From contig CAJTTT010000030.1 of assembly GCA_910579285.1 (NCBI GenBank), positions 1 to 37,582 of the forward strand: 37,582 nt of DNA. The letters run 5' to 3'. The stretch comes from an uncultured Lachnospiraceae bacterium. GTDB lineage: Bacteria > Bacillota > Clostridia > Lachnospirales > Lachnospiraceae. This document shows positions 31,565 through 37,582 of this stretch, in pieces (the first letter of the stretch is position 1; each line of letters opens with the position of its first letter). The notes under the pieces were generated by a model. It did not search any database. It was given only the letters and a program-made list of their open reading frames with translations, and was not told where the DNA came from. A program made the translations under genes and the position numbers.

Positions 31565-32299
31565 TTATGTATGAATCCCAAAAATTCTACTGTATCCGTA
31601 AGTTAACGGTAAATCAGTCATCCTTTTTCTTATGAGAGGATCTGCATCCGTTCTGTTCGGACAGGTTGCATTGCCGCACCCGGCGCAGATTCCCTGGCAG
31701 TGTACCGTATCATCCCGGGTCAACTCTGAAACAAATACCACACTCTTTTTCGGTATCATACAATAAGCCGCATTGCAGGTGATTTCCTGGGTGAGATCTT
31801 TCAATAAATCCGGCAGTATTTCCAGGGGAAACGCCTCCTCACTGCCCGGAAAATGATACCGCGCCACATGTCTGTCTGTATGCGCCGCAATAGATTTGTT
31901 ATACGCGTCATACCCCCGCATCAGCAGTTCGCCCGCCAATGTCTCAACGATGTAGCTTTGCATCAGCAATCCTTTTTCACTATAACTCTCCTGCAAAAGA
32001 TCCACGCCTTTTCCAAGAGACATTGCCGCCTTTTCATACGTTGTGTCAGCATCCTGCGTCTGACCCGGATATCTCATCGAGTATGCCGCGCTTACCCAAA
32101 AAGCTTCTTTTTGCATGACCGGCAGCATCTCTTCCGCCACTTTTCGGATTTCGTCCGCATGCTCTTCTTCAAAATGAAATTTTCTGCGCACATTCTCCAA
32201 GAACCTGGCAGAATAAAATTCGTCCAATAAGACAGGAAAAAAACGTGTCAATTGATTTTCGCCATGCATCATATGTACTTCCTCAACCGCTTTATCCAT
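31565..32299 (-). CDS. MetH activation-domain-like protein with C-terminal Cys cluster
   Basis: The 244-residue protein resembles the vitamin B12-dependent methionine synthase activation domain as a free-standing protein. The central region has SLGKGVDLLQESYSEKG, VETLAGELLMRGYDAYNK, RYHFPGSEEAFPLEILPDLLKD and MIPKKSVVFVSEL, which follow the order of that domain's AdoMet-binding and R-x-x-x-G-Y-like region (here RYHFPGS). The tail has four cysteines at 201, 205, 208 and 213 (CQGICAGCGNATCPNR), probably a metal site. A start at 32299 is chosen; the frame is open further but lies inside the recombinase gene. It overlaps the recombinase stop by 8 bases, which implies coupled translation. The function is inferred, perhaps reactivation of a corrinoid enzyme. 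Confidence 0.65.
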   Translation of the reverse strand: MDKAVEEVHMMHGENQLTRFFPVLLDEFYSARFLENVRRKFHFEEEHADEIRKVAEEMLPVMQKEAFWVSAAYSMRYPGQTQDADTTYEKAAMSLGKGVDLLQESYSEKGLLMQSYIVETLAGELLMRGYDAYNKSIAAHTDRHVARYHFPGSEEAFPLEILPDLLKDLTQEITCNAAYCMIPKKSVVFVSELTRDDTVHCQGICAGCGNATCPNRTDADPLIRKRMTDLPLTYGYSRIFGIHT

Positions 32300-33362
32300 T
32301 TTCACGCAGTCTGATTGTCTGTGCCGCCTTCCGGCGGTTCTGGTCCTTGATCGCTGCATAATGCTTTCTGGTAGTCCCCACATCGGAGTGTCCAAGCACG
32401 TCCGCCACCAGATAGATGTCCTCGGTCTCCTGATAAAGGGATGTGCCGAAGGTGGAACGCAGTTTGTGGGGCGTGATCTTTTTCTGAGGTACAAACTCCC
32501 TGGCATACTTCTCCACCAGATTTTCCACTGCGTGCACGCTGATCCGCCTCTTCTGCAAGGAGAAAAACAGGGCGTTTTCCTCTCCCGGGAGCGCCTGTGC
32601 GGCTATGCCTTCCCGTGGTCCCTCTATATAATCCAACAGCGCCTTTTCCACTTCTTCCCCAAAGTATAGCACCGCCTCGTTTCCTCCTTTTCGGACAATG
32701 CGGATGCTGTTTTCCCGAAAATTCACATCATTTAAGTCCAGTCCCACACACTCCGAAACCCGGATGCCAGTTCCCAGAAACAGGGTGACAATGGCAATAT
32801 CACGCACTTTTGTCTTGAGGAAAAAATCCCTTTTCTTGCCTGTAAGCTCCTTCTCATAGGTTTCCAGACTGTCCAGAAAAATAGCCACTTCATCGGGCTC
32901 CAGATGGATGATTGCCTTTTCATGGAGCTTTGGCATGTCCACCTGCATCGCCACGTTCTTTGACAACAGTTCCTTCTTATAAAAATAGTCCATAAAACTC
33001 CGCAGGGACGACATTTTCCGGGCAATGCTGCTGGCGCCGTTTTTCTGCTCCCCGTTTTCAGACTCATAATATTTCAGGTACTCCTGATATTCCTCAATAT
33101 CCAGACTTGTCAGACAATCCAGATCCTTCAAGGCAATATCTCTCATGCTTTTATCCTTTAAAGCCGGATTTTTCTCGATCAGAAACCGCAGGAAAACCTG
33201 CAGGTCATAGGCATAAGATATCCTTGTCTTGGCGCTGGATTTCTGCTCCACCGCGCGAAAATAATCCCTCGCGTAGGGCGGCAGATCCGCCAGCAGTCCG
33301 CGAAGCTGTAATACATAACCTGTCTCTCTCTTTTCATGGTAGGTTCGATTCTTTCCTGCCAT
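32292..33362 (-). CDS. Xer-type tyrosine recombinase
   Basis: The 356-residue protein has an N-terminal SAM-like core-binding domain (about residues 28-140) and a catalytic domain. Its active-site residues all appear: R201 (GTGIRVSE), K225 (VRKGG), H299 and R302 (PHKLRSTFG), H325 (LGHSDVG) and Y335 (RKHYAA). The length and the absence of an arm-binding domain fit XerC/XerD rather than an element integrase. It may resolve chromosome dimers. It lies 40 bases after the ttcA-like gene on the same strand and overlaps the next gene by 8 bases. GAGGTGAGA is upstream of the start at 33362. Confidence 0.9.
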   Translation of the reverse strand: MAGKNRTYHEKRETGYVLQLRGLLADLPPYARDYFRAVEQKSSAKTRISYAYDLQVFLRFLIEKNPALKDKSMRDIALKDLDCLTSLDIEEYQEYLKYYESENGEQKNGASSIARKMSSLRSFMDYFYKKELLSKNVAMQVDMPKLHEKAIIHLEPDEVAIFLDSLETYEKELTGKKRDFFLKTKVRDIAIVTLFLGTGIRVSECVGLDLNDVNFRENSIRIVRKGGNEAVLYFGEEVEKALLDYIEGPREGIAAQALPGEENALFFSLQKRRISVHAVENLVEKYAREFVPQKKITPHKLRSTFGTSLYQETEDIYLVADVLGHSDVGTTRKHYAAIKDQNRRKAAQTIRLRENG

Positions 33363-33402
33363 ATTCTCACCTCATTTTCGTAATATCAAACAACTGTTCC
33401 AT

Positions 33403-34122
33403 TCACGCTTTCTCCCAGCCGTCAATTTTCCCGCCCAAAACAGCCGTAAACATCCGCTCCTTTACTCCAGGCGCCTCCAGGTTGATCTGCTGTACTATGT
33501 TTTTCACGGTTTCCCGCTTGGTGTGGCCGTCCGCCGGACAGGGACTCTTGACCACGGGAACCTGATTCTTGCGCACAAAACCGATGACGTCCGCCTCATT
33601 CATGTAAATGAGCGGCCGGATCACAGTAATCTCCGTGCGGTCCAGATAGGTCACCGGGCGGAACGTGTGAAATCTTCCCTCATAGATCAGCGACATCATC
33701 ATGGTTTCCACCACATCATCTTTATGATGCGCATAGGCCACCTTATTACAGCCAAGGGCCTTCATGGCATCGTTCAGCGCGCCTTTCCGCATCTTTGCAC
33801 AGAGGGAGCAGGGATTGGATTCCTTTCTGTCCTCAAAGATAATTTTTCCGATGTCGGTTTTTATAATATGATACGGCACGTCCAGTTCCCGGCAAAGCTT
33901 CTCAATCCCGGACAAATCCAGATTGCCGAATCCCAGATCCACCGTCACCGCACAAAGCTCAAAATCCGCCGGATAAAACCGCCTCAGCCCCTGCAGGGCG
34001 TATAGCAGGGTCAGGCTGTCCTTGCCGCCGGAAATACCGACCGCAATTTTGTCTCCTGCCTCAATCATATGATAATCGTCCACAGCCTTCCTTGTAAGGC
34101 TTAATACCTGTTGTAACTTCAT
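33403..34122 (-). CDS. TtcA-like PP-loop tRNA thiolation enzyme
   Basis: The 239-residue protein has the ATP-binding PP-loop SGGKDS (residues 31-36), two cysteines in NPCSLCAKMRKG (C105, C108) and a third in VKSPCPADG (C195). These three hold the Fe-S cluster in TtcA-type enzymes that thiolate cytidine 32 of tRNA. Typical segments such as VAYAHHKDDVVETM are present. Whether the target is cytidine 32 is uncertain; Firmicute homologs of this group are less studied. It starts a minus-strand operon with the recombinase, the MetH-activation-like gene and the Cys-rich gene. Confidence 0.85.
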   Translation of the reverse strand: MKLQQVLSLTRKAVDDYHMIEAGDKIAVGISGGKDSLTLLYALQGLRRFYPADFELCAVTVDLGFGNLDLSGIEKLCRELDVPYHIIKTDIGKIIFEDRKESNPCSLCAKMRKGALNDAMKALGCNKVAYAHHKDDVVETMMMSLIYEGRFHTFRPVTYLDRTEITVIRPLIYMNEADVIGFVRKNQVPVVKSPCPADGHTKRETVKNIVQQINLEAPGVKERMFTAVLGGKIDGWEKA

Positions 34123-34310
34123 ATCTGACGTTTCCTCTTCCTATATCTGACTTATCTCACTCGCAAATTCGCACTTGCTGCCGCCTTCGTCGGACACTTG
34201 TTCATTATTGTCACAGAAAATCAATGCCGCTTGTTTTCTATCACGACATATACATTATACAGAATATTTGTTCTTTTCGCACTACTTTTTTATGATCCGC
34301 GGGATTGGTA

Positions 34311-34339
34311 TTGTGTCTCCACCTTCAAATTGCTATAAT
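34311..34339 (+). promoter_or_regulatory. Sigma-A promoter of the AI-2E gene
   Basis: TTGTGT (34311-34316) and TATAAT (34334-34339) have a 17-base spacer, about 56 bases before the chosen start. It lies in the 270-bp divergent region with the ttcA-like gene. Confidence 0.7.
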
Positions 34340-34394
34340 AGAGATGAATATCACGGATTCCAAATATATCCTAAATTACGGAGAGGCTTTTCAG

Positions 34395-35717
34395 ATGAAA
34401 TTTAAATTTGACAAAAAATACTTATACTGGGGAATTACAGGGTTTCTGGCGCTGTCGGGAGCGATTCTCTTTTACTATATTCTTTTTCACCGCTCCAATT
34501 TTATGGGTGGGCTTGACAAATTTATCACCATCGCCATGCCTATCATCGACGGCTTTGTGCTGGCATATCTGTTTACGCCCATTTTGAACGCCATTGAGAA
34601 AAAACTGATTAAGCCGCTCTACAAAAAGGCCGGCATTGCCATAACACCTAAAGTGAAAAAGCGCATGCGCGCATGTTCCATCCTGGCTACGCTTGTGGTT
34701 GTGCTTTTGGTCTTATATGAACTTTTTGCGCTGATTCTTCCAGAGGTTGTTCGCAGCATACAGAGCATTATTTTCCAGTTCCCCATTTACGTCAACAATC
34801 TCTCCAACTGGGCGCTTCTCATGCTGAAAGACAACCCGGAGCTGGAGGCCACCGTAGACGCACTGATCAGCCAGTATTCCGCAAAAATGCTGGAGTATGT
34901 GAACACCAATCTCCTGCCCCATATCAACGAGGTTCTCAAAACGGTTTCCCTTAGCGTGATCGGTGTGTTTAAGGCGCTCTGGAACCTTATCATCGGTTTT
35001 ATCATCTCGGTCTATCTGTTGGGAAGCAAGGAGAAATTTGCCGGACAGGCAAAAAAGATCGTCTACGCCGTTTTCGACCGGGAAGCCGGCAACGAAATTG
35101 TCTCCAATTTCCGCTTTATCCACAGCACTTTTATCGGATTTATCGGCGGCAAGATTGTGGACTCCATTATCATAGGCATTATCTGCTTTGTCTGTACCAG
35201 TGTGATCGGCACGCCATACTCCATTCTGGTAAGCGTGATTATCGGTGTGACAAACGTGATTCCTTTTTTCGGTCCGTGGATCGGCGGCATTCCAAGCGCC
35301 CTCCTCGTGTTGATGGTGGATCCCAAGCAGGCGCTTTACTTTGGTATTCTGATTATCTTTATACAGCAGTTTGACGGCAATATACTCGGTCCGAAGATTC
35401 TCGGTGACTCCACCGGGCTTTCCGGGTTCTGGGTTATCTTCTCAATCACCATTTTCGGAGGTCTCTTCGGAGTGCTTGGCATGATTGTGGGCGTACCGAT
35501 CTTTGCCGTGTTCTATGCAGGCGTCAAGTCTCTTGTAAACAGGGTACTGCACAAGAAGAGCCTGCCAACAGATCTTGGGCCTTATATGACAGTCGGGCGG
35601 ATTGAGGAATCAATGGCCTTTACGGAATATGTACCGCCTGTCAAGAAAAAATCATCCGGGAAATCCAAACCAGCGGCGGCCAAGCCAGATGACAAAGCTG
35701 CCGATACAAAGAAATAG
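34395..35717 (+). CDS. AI-2E family transporter (PF01594)
   Basis: The 440-residue protein has about seven to eight membrane helices and the AI-2E family core, with segments such as KFITIAMPIIDGFVLAYLFTPILN near residue 40 and GFIGGKIVDSIIIGIICF near 250. A late VTNVIPFFGPWIGGIPSALLVLM and a DGNILGPKILGDSTGLSGFWVI block follow. Members act as sodium/proton exchangers or as an exporter of AI-2; which applies here is unknown. The tail is Lys- and Ala-rich and cytoplasmic. I chose ATG 34395 because GGAGAGG is about 9 bases upstream. A small membrane protein follows 14 bases later. Confidence 0.92.
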   Translation: MKFKFDKKYLYWGITGFLALSGAILFYYILFHRSNFMGGLDKFITIAMPIIDGFVLAYLFTPILNAIEKKLIKPLYKKAGIAITPKVKKRMRACSILATLVVVLLVLYELFALILPEVVRSIQSIIFQFPIYVNNLSNWALLMLKDNPELEATVDALISQYSAKMLEYVNTNLLPHINEVLKTVSLSVIGVFKALWNLIIGFIISVYLLGSKEKFAGQAKKIVYAVFDREAGNEIVSNFRFIHSTFIGFIGGKIVDSIIIGIICFVCTSVIGTPYSILVSVIIGVTNVIPFFGPWIGGIPSALLVLMVDPKQALYFGILIIFIQQFDGNILGPKILGDSTGLSGFWVIFSITIFGGLFGVLGMIVGVPIFAVFYAGVKSLVNRVLHKKSLPTDLGPYMTVGRIEESMAFTEYVPPVKKKSSGKSKPAAAKPDDKAADTKK

Positions 35718-35731
35718 CCAGGAGGGAAAAA

Positions 35732-35965
35732 ATGGTCGGTGTCGTTCTCGGTACACTCCTTATTGTAGTATTAATTTTTTTCTATATGCGCCACGCCACC
35801 AGGCGGAGAAAGAAACAGTCTGCGGAATTTAACTCTGTCAAGGATTTTCATGCATCCTATGACCGCGTCAGGACGCGCCGGGAACTGCGTGACAGACACA
35901 GCGGTTACCAGACTTATGTCACAAAATATAACAGCACGGAGGATTACAGAGAGCGGAACGAATAA
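35732..35965 (+). CDS. Small single-pass membrane protein, function unknown
   Basis: The 77-residue protein has one N-terminal helix (VGVVLGTLLIVVLIFFYM), then a positively charged and tyrosine-containing cytoplasmic tail. CAGGAGGG stands just upstream. The close spacing after the AI-2E gene (14 bases) suggests the two are cotranscribed. I do not recognise a family. Confidence 0.7.
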   Translation: MVGVVLGTLLIVVLIFFYMRHATRRRKKQSAEFNSVKDFHASYDRVRTRRELRDRHSGYQTYVTKYNSTEDYRERNE

Positions 35966-35995
35966 AACCGCTGCTGTCGTAATTTCCTATCAAAT

Positions 35996-36030
35996 CAGAA
36001 AAGGGAGCGGATCCACACCGCTCCCTAAAT
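35996..36030. terminator. Hairpin terminator between converging genes
   Basis: GGGAGCGG (36003-36010) and CCGCTCCC (36018-36025) pair exactly across ATCCACA. On the minus strand the stem is followed by TTTTCTG, a good terminator for the cytidylate kinase-like gene. On the plus strand it is followed by TAAATATTT, so it may act in both directions. Confidence 0.75.
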
Positions 36031-36096
36031 ATTTGCGTAGAATAAGAGGCATTCTCTGAATCGAGCACAGCTCGCAATTGAGCGCAGCTCGATTTG

Positions 36097-36723
36097 TTAA
36101 CGGGTCTCAAAATCCTCCACAAACTGCGTAATCAGCTTCACCGTGCCGTCAATTCCCAAAATACTGCTGTTGACGGAAAGATCGTAGCTGTCGACCCGCC
36201 CCCACTTCTTGGAGGAATAATAGTTGTAATAGCTCTGTCTCTGCTTATCCTTCTTATTCATCATTTCAAGCGCTTTCTGCTCCGTGTTGATATCCTCAAA
36301 ACGCTCCATAATCCTTTTCACTTTACATTTTTCTTCCCCGTGAATAAAAATATGAAGGCAGTTCTGATAGTCATGCAGCGCATAGTCCGCACAGCGTCCT
36401 ACAATCACGCAGGGACCTTCACTGGCAATTTTCTTGATCGTGTCAAACTGCGCCAGAAATACTTTATGGCTGATCGGCATATCCACAAAGGACGAAGAAT
36501 TATAGCCGAAAGAATAGGTATCCATTACCAGATTGTAGAGAAAGGAATTGGTGGGACGCTCGTCGTGACTCTGGATCATCTCCTCACAGAATCCGCTCTC
36601 CTTCGCCGCCCTCGTCAGTAAATCCTTATCGTAAAATTTAATCCCGAAATGCTCTGCTACTTTTTTGCCGATTTCACGGCCCCCAGAGCCAAATTGTCGT
36701 CCTATCGTGATAATCGTATTCAT
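36097..36723 (-). CDS. Cytidylate kinase-like family protein
   Basis: The 208-residue protein starts MNTIITIGRQFGSGGREIGKKVAEHFG, a P-loop-like GRQFGSGGRE at residues 8-17, and continues with KFYDKDLLTRAAKESG. It contains VIVGRCADYAL near residue 106 and an Arg-rich lid-type segment (RIMERFEDINTEQ). It belongs to the cytidylate kinase-like family (PF13189), distinct from Cmk. The substrate is not established. AAAGGGG stands 8 bases before the start codon, and a promoter lies further upstream. Confidence 0.88.
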   Translation of the reverse strand: MNTIITIGRQFGSGGREIGKKVAEHFGIKFYDKDLLTRAAKESGFCEEMIQSHDERPTNSFLYNLVMDTYSFGYNSSSFVDMPISHKVFLAQFDTIKKIASEGPCVIVGRCADYALHDYQNCLHIFIHGEEKCKVKRIMERFEDINTEQKALEMMNKKDKQRQSYYNYYSSKKWGRVDSYDLSVNSSILGIDGTVKLITQFVEDFETR

Positions 36724-36812
36724 ACATACATCCCCTTTCTGTCCTTACATCCCCTGCTGTCTGCCGCTCCCCTTACCTGTGCCGAAACATGAAATGTGTT
36801 TATGATGTATAT

Positions 36813-36842
36813 ATTATATATAATTTGCACAATAAAGTCAAG
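36813..36842 (-). promoter_or_regulatory. Promoter of the cytidylate kinase-like gene
   Basis: On the minus strand, TTGACT (36842-36837) and TATAAT (36818-36813) are separated by 18 bases, about 90 bases before the start at 36723. The 408 bases between this gene and the integrase otherwise hold a short hairpin and two 9-bp repeats but no gene. Confidence 0.6.
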
Positions 36843-37012
36843 TAAAATGCGGCTGGAAACGGTGATTTTGCCGAACATTCTGTCAACAAAGATACCATCT
36901 TTTGTTAGCAATATCCTTTCCGCAATACTGCATGATCTATCATATTAAATTTTAAAATAAAATTATGGGTGAATTTAGATTATCTCTTTAGAAGTTCTTA
37001 TATGTCGGTATA

Positions 37013-37034
37013 GCCCGTATTTCCGGGCTTTTCC
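37013..37034 (+). terminator. Terminator-like hairpin near the element edge
   Basis: AGCCCG (37013-37018) pairs with CGGGCT (37025-37030) across TATTTC, followed by TTTT on the plus strand. No plus-strand gene leads into it, so it may instead belong to the element end. Confidence 0.4.
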
Positions 37035-37099
37035 GGCATTTTAGATATGGGGAGAAGTTCACATATACCCTCATAAACCTTTAGTTTTTCCCTCTGAGC

Positions 37100-37119
37100 A
37101 GTAGTAAAAAAGTAGTAAA
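37100..37119. repeat. Two direct repeats resembling Tn916-type integrase arm sites
   Basis: AGTAGTAAA occurs at 37100-37108 and again at 37111-37119, next to the integrase stop codon. The motif resembles the DR-2 arm-binding repeats recognised by the N-terminal domain of Tn916-type integrases, which I recall as containing AGTAGTAAAT. It supports an element end at this position. Confidence 0.55.
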
Positions 37120-37130
37120 TCCGTCTGCGG

Positions 37131-37582
37131 CTATGCAATCAGCCTTTCCATTTCAGCCCTTGCGGAAGCGAATGTTGCGTGTGCGTAATAGTTCAGCGTC
37201 ATGGTGATGTTGGAGTGTCCCATGATATACTGTAACGCTTTCGGGTTCATGCCAGCATTGGCTAAATTGGTGCAGAATGTATGGCGCAGGGTGTGGGGTG
37301 TCATTACTTTAGGTAAGGCTTCCTCATGGCACTTGTTGTACTTTTTCGCAAGCCCCCGGAACATGGTCGCATAGTTCACATTCGTTTTCGGGCAACCGTC
37401 CCGGTTGAGGAAAAGGAAATTGCTGTACCCGTCAACGGTGATCTGTTTCGCTCCTTTGCGGTTCTCCAACACGCGCCCCAACGCTTCATACACTTTTTCA
37501 CTCATTGGAATTTGTCTGATACCGCTTTGCGTTTTGGGCTTCTCTATGTAGTAGCCTGTTTCCGCGCTCCGTAAAAGCTGGT
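37131..37582 (-). CDS. Tn916-type tyrosine integrase, partial (5' end outside the window)
   Basis: The visible 150 C-terminal residues belong to a tyrosine recombinase catalytic domain of the Tn916/conjugative-transposon type. The frame is open from the window end, with GYYIEKPKTQSGIRQIPMSEKV before the first Met, so that Met is not the start. Catalytic residues are seen in TPHTLRHTFCT, YIMGHSNI and the Tyr in TLNYYAHA. The stop codon at 37131 is 12 bases from the AGTAGTAAA repeats. It indicates that a mobile element starts at or near this position and extends beyond the window. Confidence 0.9.
   Translation of the reverse strand, partial: QLLRSAETGYYIEKPKTQSGIRQIPMSEKVYEALGRVLENRKGAKQITVDGYSNFLFLNRDGCPKTNVNYATMFRGLAKKYNKCHEEALPKVMTPHTLRHTFCTNLANAGMNPKALQYIMGHSNITMTLNYYAHATFASARAEMERLIA

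Noticed and set aside
32300..32506. Upstream extension of the MetH-activation-like protein
   Set aside because: The extra 69 codons lie inside the recombinase gene, are rich in Arg and Pro, and the domain starts after the ATG at 32299.
36720..36911. Minus-strand open frame upstream of the cytidylate kinase-like gene
   Set aside because: It contains the promoter and ribosome site of the kinase gene and has no recognisable protein features.
36900..37130. tRNA gene as integration site
   Set aside because: No cloverleaf pairing or TTCGA-like arm could be found near the integrase; the AT-rich stretch fits better.

Overview
The window looks like chromosomal DNA of a Clostridia-class Firmicute, most likely a member of the Lachnospiraceae. 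This is inferred from gene content: a short-form HisG paired with HisZ, ribosomal protein L27 with a cleavable N-terminus next to its protease Prp, a B12-type radical SAM/DUF2344 pair next to an RNase E/G, Gram-positive LexA boxes, and strong AGGAGG-type ribosome sites. No rRNA, tRNA or CRISPR array was seen.

Left part (1-6.3 kb): a histidine biosynthesis operon behind a good sigma-A promoter, in the order hisZ, hisG, a SIMPL-domain gene, hisD, hisB and a hisIE fusion. The fusion carries an N-terminal HisF/HisA-like barrel that seems catalytically dead. hisC, hisH, hisA and hisF are not in the window. A rho-independent terminator closes the operon.

Middle part (6.3-25.1 kb): housekeeping genes, all on the plus strand. 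These are a small membrane protein, a TIGR03960-type radical SAM protein, its DUF2344 partner, an RNase E/G, a NUDIX hydrolase, lspA, a large hybrid histidine kinase with a single-domain response regulator, then the L21 leader with rplU-prp-rpmA, obgE, yhbY and nadD. A 5-kb gene for a large secreted repeat protein lies between nadD and the yqeK-rsfS pair.

Right part (25.1-36.7 kb): shorter, mixed-strand transcription units. They include a DUF378 protein, an AraC-GyrI regulator, lexA divergent from a YneA-like SOS division inhibitor with several LexA boxes between them, a WYL regulator followed by two GyrI-like proteins, and a non-coding stretch with strong hairpins. Next come a minus-strand operon (ttcA-like, Xer-type recombinase, MetH-activation-like protein, Cys-rich small protein), an AI-2E family permease with a small membrane protein, and a cytidylate kinase-like protein.

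Right edge (about 36.9-37.58 kb): the end of an integrated element. A Tn916-type integrase gene runs off the window, preceded by two tandem copies of a 9-bp motif that resembles the integrase arm-binding repeat.
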